This document shows, one piece after another, positions 43,883 through 51,767 of a stretch of 64,000 bases of DNA. The position numbers were made by a program, and so were the translations under genes. This DNA is from Mycobacterium sp. 1100029.7. Lineage in GTDB: Bacteria > Actinomycetota > Actinomycetes > Mycobacteriales > Mycobacteriaceae. The notes under the pieces are model-generated. The model saw nothing but the letters and a program-made list of their open reading frames with translations. It was not told where the DNA came from and searched no databases. The stretch is taken from NCBI RefSeq assembly GCF_001665235.1, contig NZ_LZSC01000047.1, positions 39,458 to 103,457 of the forward strand, given 5' to 3'. Each line of letters starts with the position of its first letter. Position 1 is the first letter of the stretch.

Positions 43883-45247
43883 ATGGATTACGCGGTTCTG
43901 CCGCCGGAGGTCAACTCTGCGCGCATCTACGCCGGCCCTGGCTCCGGACCGATGCTGGCGGCCGCCTCCGCGTGGGAGGCGTTGGCTGCGGAACTTCACT
44001 CGACAGCAATCGCATACCAGTCGGCCGTCGGGGAACTGACGGCCGGACCCTGGCTGGGCCCGGCCGCGTCGACGATGGCCGCTGCGGTAGCCCCGTATGT
44101 CTCCTGGATGACGACCGCCGCCGAGCAGGCCGAGCAGACGGCCAACCAGGCCATGATGGCGGCCGCGGCTTACGAAGCCGCGTTCGCGGCGACAGTGCCA
44201 CCGCCGGTGGTCGCGGCGAACCGCGCCCTGCTGGCCACGCTGGTGGCCACGAACTTCTTCGGGCAGAACACCTCGGCGATCGCCGCCACCGAGGCGCAGT
44301 ACGGCGAAATGTGGGCACAGGACACCGGTGCCATGCAGAGTTACGCCGCCTCGGCCGCATCAGCGACTCGGCTGGAACCCTTCGAGTCCGCGCCATCGAC
44401 CACCAGTTCCGACGGCACCGCGGAGCAAGTCGCCGCGGCTAACGCCGCTACCAACACCGCCGCGGGCGACGCCCAGGGAGCCGTGTCGTCTCTTCAACAG
44501 ACCTTCTCCGCGGTGCCCAATGCGCTGTCCGACCTGGCGAGCCCGGCCGCGGCCGCCGACCCGTTGACGCTGCTTCAGACGCTCGATCTGTTGGGCGACC
44601 TGAGTGGCATTTTCGTCGATCCCGAGATCGGCACGGCGGGTCTCGCGGCCGATACCACGCTAGGCACGACCGCGCTGCCCTACGACATCGGCGGCTACTA
44701 CACCGGTGTCCACACCGACGACATCGTCAGCGGCTGGGCCGGTGTGCAAACTTGGCCGGGTAACGCATCGGTTCCGCCGACCTCATTCCCGGTGCTCACT
44801 AATCCGACCCAGACAGTCACCGGAGGATTCGCGACCGCGAATTCGATCGGACGGTTGTCGGTGCCGCCGGGGTGGGCGGCCGCGGCCCCCGAACTGCGTG
44901 CAATGACGACGGCCCTGCCCGCCGCAACGGTCGGTGCCGCGGCACAGGTCACCGGCTCCAGTGCGGGCAGCCTGTTCAGCCAGATGGCATTGGCGAGCAT
45001 GGCCGGCCGCGCGATGGCCGGCACGACCGGTGGCGCGGCACGCCAGGAGCGGATCGCGCTGCCTGGACGTAAGAAGAAGGACGCGACAACAGCCCAGGCG
45101 CCCGAGGCGCCCCAGCCGGCCCTGGGTGGCCCGATCACGAGCATCGCGGCCGAGCTACGCGAACTGGCCTCGCTGCGCGACGCCGGCATCCTCACCCAAG
45201 ACGAATTCCTGGAGCAGAAACAGCGCCTGCTGCCGCGCGATCCGTAA
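43883..45247 (+). CDS. PPE-SVP protein with a SHOCT-like C terminus
   Basis: A 454-aa PPE protein. The canonical PPE domain (1-180) starts DYAVLPPEVNSARIYAGPG and has NFFGQNTSAIAATEAQYGEMW near 128. The SVP motif GRLSVPPGWAAAAPE is near residue 333. After a Lys/Ala/Pro linker the last 33 residues (SIAAELRELASLRDAGILTQDEFLEQKQRLL) form a clear SHOCT module, unusual for a PPE protein. No PE gene precedes it, so a partner must come from elsewhere. ATG at 43883 follows a GGAGGG ribosome site. Confidence 0.9.
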   Translation: MDYAVLPPEVNSARIYAGPGSGPMLAAASAWEALAAELHSTAIAYQSAVGELTAGPWLGPAASTMAAAVAPYVSWMTTAAEQAEQTANQAMMAAAAYEAAFAATVPPPVVAANRALLATLVATNFFGQNTSAIAATEAQYGEMWAQDTGAMQSYAASAASATRLEPFESAPSTTSSDGTAEQVAAANAATNTAAGDAQGAVSSLQQTFSAVPNALSDLASPAAAADPLTLLQTLDLLGDLSGIFVDPEIGTAGLAADTTLGTTALPYDIGGYYTGVHTDDIVSGWAGVQTWPGNASVPPTSFPVLTNPTQTVTGGFATANSIGRLSVPPGWAAAAPELRAMTTALPAATVGAAAQVTGSSAGSLFSQMALASMAGRAMAGTTGGAARQERIALPGRKKKDATTAQAPEAPQPALGGPITSIAAELRELASLRDAGILTQDEFLEQKQRLLPRDP

Positions 45248-45251
45248 TCCG

Positions 45252-46145
45252 CTAAGCAGAGTCCAGGTGCGCACTGGCATCATGTAACTCGTTGCGGCGC
45301 AACGCCATCGGCGTAACCGTGGAAACGTCTCCGGCCTCCACCACCGCGCGTGTGATCGGCGTCAGCGCTTGGAACAGCGCCTCCACCTCGTCGTCGGAGA
45401 GCGCGTCAAGGACCGACAGACCGAGCGCGTCGGTGCTCGCTTCGATGTGCTCCTTCACCTCCCGGCCGGCCGCGCTGAGGGACCCGTCAGCGTCGAGCAG
45501 GCCGCGCTGGGCCAGTTGCTGTTCCTGGCTGCGCCACTCGTCGTCGTCGTAGTCACGGGTGCGCGCGAGGTATTCGCGTGGAACACGATTCGCCGTGGCG
45601 TGCAGCACGTTAGATTCGCGGCCGGAGATCCCGGCCGCGGTCAATACCGCCACGTGGGCGTCACCGCGCTGCTCACGCAACAGCGTGGTGGCATGCCATA
45701 GCGCGGCCAGCGGCTCGTCCGGCCACGGCAGCGCCCGGTTGGCGGCGAACAGCGTCCGCCCGTCAAGCGGCGCCGCGCGTGCCGCCTTCCCCGCCAATTC
45801 TGCTGCCGTGCGGATGTTTTCGTCTTCCTCAAGACCGTAGCGCCGCAGTGCGGCGACGGCCGAGTCCTGCCGGGCCTGCAATGCGGCTTCCGGCCCGGCG
45901 ATTTCCCACGCCGCCGGTAGCGCCTTCGCGACGCGCCGCGGGGCGAAGTTGTAGAAGACGGCGGTCACCACCTCCGGTGCCACCGTGCCCAACGGTGCGG
46001 AACGGGCCGCGAAATAGCCCATCCAGAAGCCGCGGTAACCCAGCGCGTCGAGTGCCGCCCGCGCCTCGGGCGCGAAATACGTCACCGCATGCACGGGCTC
46101 GAATCGGTCGTAGAAGCGTCGCGCCAATTCCGGTGGTCTGCGCAC
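45252..46145 (-). CDS. SCO6745-family protein
   Basis: A 297-aa soluble protein from a GTG at 46145. HAVTYFAPEARAALDALGYRGFWMGYFAARSAPLG and VVTAVFYNFAPRRVAKALPAAW are the hallmarks of the SCO6745 family, whose C-terminal half resembles a winged helix (LAQRGLLDADGSLSAAGREVKEHIEASTD). The function is unknown; a regulator or enzyme is possible. It converges on the PPE gene with 4 bp between stops. Confidence 0.82.
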   Translation of the reverse strand: MRRPPELARRFYDRFEPVHAVTYFAPEARAALDALGYRGFWMGYFAARSAPLGTVAPEVVTAVFYNFAPRRVAKALPAAWEIAGPEAALQARQDSAVAALRRYGLEEDENIRTAAELAGKAARAAPLDGRTLFAANRALPWPDEPLAALWHATTLLREQRGDAHVAVLTAAGISGRESNVLHATANRVPREYLARTRDYDDDEWRSQEQQLAQRGLLDADGSLSAAGREVKEHIEASTDALGLSVLDALSDDEVEALFQALTPITRAVVEAGDVSTVTPMALRRNELHDASAHLDSA

Positions 46146-46405
46146 GCTAGCAGTTAAGCACCGACCCCCGTCGCGACCATTTCCGGTCCCCGAGATGGCG
46201 CAGCGGGCAAGGGTGTTCCGCTCGGCCGAGCGGCCGAAGTACCCGATGCCGGCAAATCGCCGATCGATACCCTTTGGCTTGCATGAACTCGCCCGTTGTC
46301 AGGGCCGTAACAAGGCTTGATTTGGCTTGCGTCGCGCGAGACCGTCAGGGATATGATCGCCTATTTCACTGTGGCAGTTAACTTCTCGATTATTGATCGT
46401 TTCGT

Positions 46406-48091
46406 ATGATGACCGACACAGCAGTCGACGTTGTGGTGGTCGGTGCGGGTTTCGCGGGGCTGTATGCGGTACACGCCTTGCGCAACCTGCATGGTTTCAG
46501 CGTGCTCGGTGTCGATGCCGGCGATGACGTCGGCGGCACCTGGCACTGGAACGGCTACCCCGGTGCCCGGGTCGATATCGAAAGCTTTCACTACTGCTAT
46601 TCCTTCGACGAGCAACTGCAGCAGGAGTGGCAGTGGACTGAGCGCTATGCCTCGCAACCGGAAATCCAGCGTTATCTCGCCCATGTAGCCGACCGGTTTG
46701 ATTTGCGTCGCAGCTTCATCTTCGGCAGACGGGTCACCTCGGGACACTGGGACGACGAGAGTTGCGTCTGGACGGTCGGCCTGGACGATGACACGCAGCT
46801 GACCGCCAAGTACCTGGTCGCCGGTACGGGCTACGTCTCGGTGCCCAAACCGCCAGACATCCCTGGATTGGCGCGCTTTGCCGGCCGGGTGCTGCGGACG
46901 GCAGATTGGCGCGAGGACGTCGACCTCACGGGGCGCCGCATCGGAGTGGTGGGGACAGGTTCCAGCGGTATCCATGTGGTCAGCGAATGCGCGAAGGTTG
47001 CGGATCACTTGACGGTGTTTCAGCGCACGCCCAGTTATGCGACCCCGCTTCAGAATGCGCCGATCGACCCCGTCAGCGACGCCGAGCGCAAGGCGCACTA
47101 CCGCGAGATCCGGGAATTGAGCCGACGGTGCCTCGGCGGTCTGCCGTACACCGAGTCCGAACCCTCGGCTGTGGCTGCGAGTCCCCAACGTCGCGAAGCG
47201 GTGTTCGACGACCGCTGGCGGCGCGGGGGTTTCGAGTTTATTTTCAACACCTTTGACGACATCTTGTTCGACCCACGCGCCAACGAAGCGGCCTGCGACT
47301 ACATCCGTGACAAGATCCGCCAGCGTGTCCACGACCCGGCCACTGCGGCGCTGTTGTCGCCTGGCTATCCCTACGGCGGTCGGCGCCCTCCCCTGGAGAG
47401 CGACTACTACGACGCGTTCAACCGGGACAACGTGCAGCTGGTCGACGTTGCCGCCAACCCGATCGCGGAAGTCGAGGCCGAAGGGGTCCGGTTGCGCGAC
47501 GGCACCCTGCATCGGCTGGACACGCTGATTCTGGCGACCGGCTTCGATGCGTTCACCGGTGGTGTGCTGGGGTTGAATCTGGTTGGTAGACAGGGACTTC
47601 GCCTGAAGGACGCGTGGGCCGACGGTGCGCGCGCGCTGCTGGGGATAGCCATCCATGGCTTCCCGAATTTTTTCATGCTCACCGGACCTTTGACGCCGGC
47701 GGCGTTCTTTGTGCATCCGCTTGCCGCGGAACACGACGTCGATTTCGTCGCCGGAATCCTCGTGCGCATGCGCACGTGTGGCCACAGCGCCGCCGAAGCA
47801 CAGGCGGCAGCCGAGCAGCAGTGGGTGGACCACCACGCCGAAGTCGCCGCGGCGACATTTCTCGGGCAGGCCAATTCGTACTACACGGGCGCCAACATTC
47901 CCGGAAAGCCCTCCCAGATGCTGGCCTACGTCGGCGGCGGGCCCGCTTTCCACCAACGCTGCGCCCAAGAGCAACAGGACGGCTATCCCGGCTTCACGTT
48001 CCGTCCGGCACAAACACTCCATCAACCGGAAAACCCCGGCCGAAGGTCGGGGCGATCCCTATCCGACGACGTGACTCACGCCAATCCGTGA
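46406..48091 (+). CDS. FAD-dependent Baeyer-Villiger-type monooxygenase
   Basis: A 561-aa flavoprotein of the cyclohexanone monooxygenase group. FAD motif VVVGAGFAG is near residue 10. The typical GGTWHWNGYPGARVDIES is near 43. The NADPH motif GVVGTGSSG is near 180, and LILATGFDAFTGG near 378. The fingerprint FxGxxxHxxxW reads FAGRVLRTADW (158-168), with Arg in place of His. The start could be ATG 46406 or 46409. Likely oxidises a ketone to an ester or hydroxylates; the substrate is unknown. Confidence 0.88.
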   Translation: MMTDTAVDVVVVGAGFAGLYAVHALRNLHGFSVLGVDAGDDVGGTWHWNGYPGARVDIESFHYCYSFDEQLQQEWQWTERYASQPEIQRYLAHVADRFDLRRSFIFGRRVTSGHWDDESCVWTVGLDDDTQLTAKYLVAGTGYVSVPKPPDIPGLARFAGRVLRTADWREDVDLTGRRIGVVGTGSSGIHVVSECAKVADHLTVFQRTPSYATPLQNAPIDPVSDAERKAHYREIRELSRRCLGGLPYTESEPSAVAASPQRREAVFDDRWRRGGFEFIFNTFDDILFDPRANEAACDYIRDKIRQRVHDPATAALLSPGYPYGGRRPPLESDYYDAFNRDNVQLVDVAANPIAEVEAEGVRLRDGTLHRLDTLILATGFDAFTGGVLGLNLVGRQGLRLKDAWADGARALLGIAIHGFPNFFMLTGPLTPAAFFVHPLAAEHDVDFVAGILVRMRTCGHSAAEAQAAAEQQWVDHHAEVAAATFLGQANSYYTGANIPGKPSQMLAYVGGGPAFHQRCAQEQQDGYPGFTFRPAQTLHQPENPGRRSGRSLSDDVTHANP

Positions 48092-48318
48092 CCCGACACA
48101 CCGCAATGGTGGGCGGTTCATACCGCTGGTCGATCCGGGTTTCGCACCAGGCTGTCCAGGGTCTTTATTGAATTGCTCTTAGCTTTTTTTCTGGGCTGCC
48201 TCTGTTGACGAGGGCTGGGTTGGCAGCGGGAGCCAGATGCGGTCGTGGCATCGAAGCAGTGTTGCGGCAAGCGCTGACGAGCATGCCGGCCACGGCGTGA
48301 ACGACAGCGCGCTGCGGG
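48092..48318. other. Gap after the monooxygenase, no convincing gene
   Basis: No complete gene is seen. Codons at about 48244-48300 (GIEAVLRQALTSMPATA then stop) look like the end of a lost coding sequence. A T-tract at 48183-48190 could be part of a terminator. The region begins a patch of small orphan ORFs reaching to the tRNA. Confidence 0.4.
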
Positions 48319-48489
48319 ATGCCGTCGAGCACCCCCTCAATCGGCCGGCTTACGTTGGACGACAGGGCCGCGGTGCTTTACGTCTGTGACGGCAGAGACG
48401 CCACAGTCGTGTTGAACCAAAATGGGCAAGTGGTGACGCGCTGGGCTGACAACCACAACGGTGGAGGCAGTGATGGGGACTGTTTTTGA
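48319..48489 (+). CDS. 56-aa orphan ORF
   Basis: ATG at 48319 opens a 56-aa frame with coding-like composition: SIGRLTLDDRAAVLYVCDG, then TVVLNQNGQVVTRWADNH and a Gly/Ser tail. It overlaps the next ORF by 17 bp in another frame. No ribosome site is evident and no family is recognised. It could be a remnant. Confidence 0.35.
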   Translation: MPSSTPSIGRLTLDDRAAVLYVCDGRDATVVLNQNGQVVTRWADNHNGGGSDGDCF

Positions 48490-48730
48490 TGCCGTTGCGC
48501 CGGCGCACCGCGATGTCATTGTGGAAGAACTCTCACACCGTGACCCTGCTCTGCTGGCGGACCTTCGCGACGCGACTGAACCAACACTTGAACAGCGCGA
48601 AGGTGTGAACCGGGCACTCGCCGATGCGGTGGTGTGGAGCCTAGGCCGCGACTACAGCCCAAACGACCACGGGTTGGCCGTTGAGCGCGCCGTCAAGGCT
48701 TTCCTCGAAGCCTGGCCGATCTACAGGTAA
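48473..48730 (+). CDS. 85-aa hypothetical protein
   Basis: An acidic, helical 85-aa protein (HRDVIVEELSHRDPALLADLRDAT, then LADAVVWSLGRDYSPNDHGLAVERAVKAFLEAWPIYR). A ribosome site GGAGG lies 5 nt before ATG 48473, supporting translation. I know no function. Similar short proteins occur in mycobacterial accessory regions. Its 3' end overlaps a possible minus-strand zinc-ribbon ORF. Confidence 0.6.
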   Translation: MGTVFDAVAPAHRDVIVEELSHRDPALLADLRDATEPTLEQREGVNRALADAVVWSLGRDYSPNDHGLAVERAVKAFLEAWPIYR

Positions 48731-48898
48731 ACACCGAGTCGCCCAGGGCACGGCTCCGCAGAATGGGCACCACCCCACCTCCTCACCGACGACTCGAAGC
48801 GCCGTCACGTCGGCGCCATGGTGACTGCAGGTTTGACGGGCCAGATGAATCCCGGATGACACTGGCGATGAGCCGTGCCCACTGCTTGAGGTTTTCAC
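48641..48898 (-). CDS. Possible zinc-ribbon ORF antisense to the 85-aa gene end
   Basis: An 85-aa frame whose first half contains QTCSHHGADVTALRVVGEEVGWCPFCGAV, a convincing C-x2-H...C-x2-C zinc knuckle. Its last 30 codons lie antisense to the 85-aa plus-strand ORF and look like shadow sequence. Either the real protein is truncated by the overlap, or this is a decayed remnant. The initiation codon is uncertain. Confidence 0.3.
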   Translation of the reverse strand: MKTSSSGHGSSPVSSGIHLARQTCSHHGADVTALRVVGEEVGWCPFCGAVPWATRCLPVDRPGFEESLDGALNGQPVVVWAVVAA

Positions 48899-49136
48899 CG
48901 TAGCCTGCGGCGCGTGACCTCGGTGATGAGCTTCGTCGACACGCCCCTACAAACTCCTTTGGGTCCCCGCAGCCCCGGTGGATCAGGTGCGCTTCAACGA
49001 TTATGGAGATTTTCGCGACCAAGTCCCGCGATCCGTTGAAGTCGTACCCGCAGCGCCACACCCATGTAAACACAAAGGTCACGACCTCTTTCGAGTTCGT
49101 GACCTCAATGCCGGCAGTTCGTAGAACCGCTCACCG
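48899..49136. other. Gap before tRNA-Leu, possible decayed coding remnant
   Basis: No secure gene. A minus-strand frame (49082 downwards; WVWRCGYDFNGSRDLVAKISIIVEAHLIHRGCGDP) has coding-like composition but lacks a plausible N terminus. It lies at the 3' side of the tRNA gene, where integrated elements usually sit. Candidate remnant of inserted DNA. Confidence 0.3.
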
Positions 49137-49219
49137 TGGGCGAAGGGGGACTTGAACCCCCACGTCCCGAAGGACACTGGCACCTGAAGCCAGCGCGTCT
49201 GCCATTCCGCCACTCGCCC
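49137..49219 (-). tRNA. leuT: tRNA-Leu (anticodon CAG)
   Basis: An 83-nt gene on the minus strand. The acceptor stem GGGCGAG pairs with TTCGCCC, the anticodon loop is CTTCAGG, a long variable arm suits leucine, and the T-loop is GTTCAAG. CCA is not encoded. It is located upstream of fhaA and divergent from it, the position of leuT in H37Rv. Its 3' end faces the accessory region at lower coordinates. Confidence 0.95.
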
Positions 49220-49440
49220 GGGGCAACAACCGAAGGACCATATCACTGTAGTAGGCGATCGCCCTAACCGTGCCCGCGGGCACTGCACGGGCGTGACCTG
49301 CGGGGTTTCGATTCTCACAATTCTGACGGTGACGCTCGGTTCCAGTGTCCCGATACCATGCTTGAGTGATACGACATGCGAGTGGCTGGTTTGCCTCGCA
49401 CCGGCGACATACCGCGGCAAGTGCGGGCAAGCGCTGAAGC

Positions 49441-51120
49441 ATGAGTAGCCAAAGAGGGCTTGCCGCGCGTATCGAGCGCAAGCTCGAGTCGACGGTCGGC
49501 GACGCATTTGCCCGAATGTTCGGGGGTTCGATCGTCCCCCAAGAGGTTGAGGCCCTATTACGCAGGGAAGCCGAGGATGGTGTCCGGCCACTTCACGGAA
49601 ATCACCTTTTGGCGCCCAACGAATACGTCATTACCCTCGGTGTGCACGACTTCGAGCGGGTCGGCGCGGATCCGGATCTCACGGCGAGCGCTTTCGCTAG
49701 ATACCTGGCCGACTATATCCATGAACAGGGGTGGGAAACGTATGGTGATGTCGTCGTTCGGTTCGAGCAATTGCCGAACCTGCATACCGGCCAGTTCCGC
49801 GCCCGCGGTGCTGTCAACCCCGATGTCGAGCCCCGCCCGACGGTTAACCAGCCCGTCCGGCCACAATCAGATCAGCCGTTCAGCGCAGAACCAGGAGTAC
49901 CACCGATGACTGACAACTCGAGCTACCGCGGTCAGGGGCAGGGGCGTCCCGGCGACGAGTACTACGACGAGCGTTACGGCCGTCCGCAAGACGACCAGCG
50001 CGGGGGCCAGGAGCCGCAAGGCGGACCGGGTTACCCGCAGGAGCATGGCGGCTACCCACCCCAGGGCGGATACCAGCCACCGCGCAACCCCGACCAGGGG
50101 CATGGCGGCTATCAGGACCACGGCGGATACCCCGACCAGCGCGGCGGCTACCCCGAGCAAGGCGGGTACCAAGACCAGCGCGGCGGTTACCCGCCCCAGG
50201 GTGGCTACCCGGGCCAGGGCGGTTACCCGGAGCAGGGCCGCGGTTACCCCGAGCAGGGGCAGGGCGGCTACCCCTCGTATGAGCAGCGTCCGCCGGCCGG
50301 TGGCGGCTACGGCGGCCAAGGCTACGACCAGGGCGCCCAGGGCTACGACCAAGGCGGCCAAGGTTACGACCAGGGCTACCGCCAGGGTGGTGGCGGCTAC
50401 GGTGCGCCCGCCGGCGGCCAGCCCGGCGGCGGGCAGCAGGGTTACGGCGGCTACGGCGGCGACTACGGTCGCGGCCCCGCTCGTCCCGAGGAGACCAGCT
50501 ACGCGCCCGAGCAGCAGCGGCCGTCCTACCCCGACCAGGGTGGCGGCTACGACCAGGGCTACCAGCAGGGCGGTCCGGGCTACGGCCAGCAGGAGTACGG
50601 CGGCGGCGACTACACGCAGTACGCCGAGAACGTCCCGGCCGGCGGCTACGGCGCACCCCAGGGTGGCGGCTACCCGGAGACCGCCCACCGCGATTACGAC
50701 TACGGCCAACAGGGTGAGTACGGCCAGCAGCCGGAGTACGGACAGCAGCCCGACTATGGCCAGCAGGGTGACTACGGCCAACAAGCCGGCGGCGGCTACG
50801 GCGCCTACGGCCAAGGCGGTTACGGCTCGGCCGGTACGGCGGTCACGTTGCAACTCGACGACGGCAGCGGCCGCACGTACCAGTTGCGTGAGGGTTCGAA
50901 CATCGTCGGCCGCGGACAGGACGCTCAGTTCCGGTTGCCCGACACCGGTGTGTCGCGCCGCCACCTGGAGATCCGCTGGGATGGTCAGGTCGCGCTGCTC
51001 TCCGACCTCAACTCCACCAACGGCACGACCGTCAACAACGCGCCGGTACAGGAGTGGCAGCTGGCCGACGGCGACGTGATTCGTTTGGGCCACTCGGAGA
51101 TCATCGTTCGGATCCACTGA
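49441..51120 (+). CDS. fhaA: FhaA, FHA-domain regulator of peptidoglycan synthesis
   Basis: A 559-aa protein of the PknA/PknB pathway; known to bind phosphorylated MviN and the serine/threonine kinases. The N-terminal DUF3662 domain (1-125; [21 protein letters not shown]) precedes a very long Gly/Tyr/Gln/Pro linker (about 145-465). This linker is built of GGYP-Q and YGQQ repeats. The C-terminal FHA domain (about 470-558) has [27 protein letters not shown] and STNGTTVNN. It is longer than the 527 aa of Rv0020c because of linker repeats. ATG at 49441. Confidence 0.96.
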   Translation: MSSQRGLAARIERKLESTVGDAFARMFGGSIVPQEVEALLRREAEDGVRPLHGNHLLAPNEYVITLGVHDFERVGADPDLTASAFARYLADYIHEQGWETYGDVVVRFEQLPNLHTGQFRARGAVNPDVEPRPTVNQPVRPQSDQPFSAEPGVPPMTDNSSYRGQGQGRPGDEYYDERYGRPQDDQRGGQEPQGGPGYPQEHGGYPPQGGYQPPRNPDQGHGGYQDHGGYPDQRGGYPEQGGYQDQRGGYPPQGGYPGQGGYPEQGRGYPEQGQGGYPSYEQRPPAGGGYGGQGYDQGAQGYDQGGQGYDQGYRQGGGGYGAPAGGQPGGGQQGYGGYGGDYGRGPARPEETSYAPEQQRPSYPDQGGGYDQGYQQGGPGYGQQEYGGGDYTQYAENVPAGGYGAPQGGGYPETAHRDYDYGQQGEYGQQPEYGQQPDYGQQGDYGQQAGGGYGAYGQGGYGSAGTAVTLQLDDGSGRTYQLREGSNIVGRGQDAQFRLPDTGVSRRHLEIRWDGQVALLSDLNSTNGTTVNNAPVQEWQLADGDVIRLGHSEIIVRIH

Positions 51121-51228
51121 ACGCACCGGGCATAAGCTGCCGTGCTTCGCCCCGCGTCGACCGCCCTCCAAGTATCGTGACGTTGCTTGGTATCACGAGG
51201 TGCGGCGCCAGGACGGAAAGGACGCCAG

Positions 51229-51696
51229 ATGCAGGGACTAGTACTGCAGCTGACGCGTGCCGGATTTTTAATGTTGTTATGGGTTTTTATCTGGTCTGTT
51301 CTGCGGATCTTGAAGACTGACATTTATGCACCAACCGGTGCGGTCATGGTTCGTCGTGGGTTGGTATTGCGCGGCACGTTGCTGCCGTCCCGCCAGCGTC
51401 GCCATGCCGCCCGCTATTTGGTGGTGACCGAGGGGGCGTTGGCAGGTGCGCGCATCACGCTCAGCGGGCAACCGGTGTTGATCGGACGTGCCGACGACTC
51501 GACGCTCGTGTTGACCGACGACTACGCCTCGACCCGGCACGCGCGGCTGTCGCAGCGCGGCTCGGAGTGGTACGTCGAAGACCTAGGATCGACCAACGGT
51601 ACTTACCTTGACAGGGCGAAGGTGACGACTGCGGTACGAGTTCCAATCGGAACGCCGATTCGGATCGGCAAGACGGCGATCGAGTTGCGCCCGTGA
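51229..51696 (+). CDS. fhaB: FhaB (FipA), membrane FHA protein
   Basis: A 155-aa protein identical in length to Rv0019c. An N-terminal membrane helix (residues 4-27; LTRAGFLMLLWVFIWSVLRIL) precedes a cytosolic FHA domain (about 65-150) with VLIGRADDSTLVLTDDYASTRHARL and STNGTYLD. It binds phosphothreonine of PknA/PknB partners and FtsZ/FtsQ in the division machinery. ATG at 51229. It is separated from pstP by an unusual 64-bp spacer with repeats. Confidence 0.96.
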   Translation: MQGLVLQLTRAGFLMLLWVFIWSVLRILKTDIYAPTGAVMVRRGLVLRGTLLPSRQRRHAARYLVVTEGALAGARITLSGQPVLIGRADDSTLVLTDDYASTRHARLSQRGSEWYVEDLGSTNGTYLDRAKVTTAVRVPIGTPIRIGKTAIELRP

Positions 51697-51767
51697 CCCG
51701 CGTCTATGACGATGCTGCCTGCTCGGCGGGTTCTCGAGCAGGCATCGAGGAGTTGCGCCCGTGACCC
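51682..51767. repeat. MIRU-like insertion between fhaB and pstP
   Basis: The 18-mer GAGTTGCGCCCGTGACCC occurs at 51682-51699 (end of fhaB) and again at 51750-51767 (start of pstP), 68 bp apart. Between them is a perfect hairpin, GCCTGCTCG (51717-51725) with CGAGCAGGC (51735-51743). Neighbouring bits such as TGACGATGC and ATCGAGGAG resemble mycobacterial interspersed repetitive units, which insert at overlapping stop/start sites. Confidence 0.65.

Noticed and set aside
46361..48025. 554-aa minus-strand frame antisense to the monooxygenase
   Set aside because: Mirror of a strong FAD/NADPH enzyme; no family features.
50000..50850. Dense short repeats in fhaA considered as a CRISPR array or satellite
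   Set aside because: The repeats are imperfect, in frame, and encode the known Gly/Tyr/Gln linker of FhaA; there are no unique spacers.
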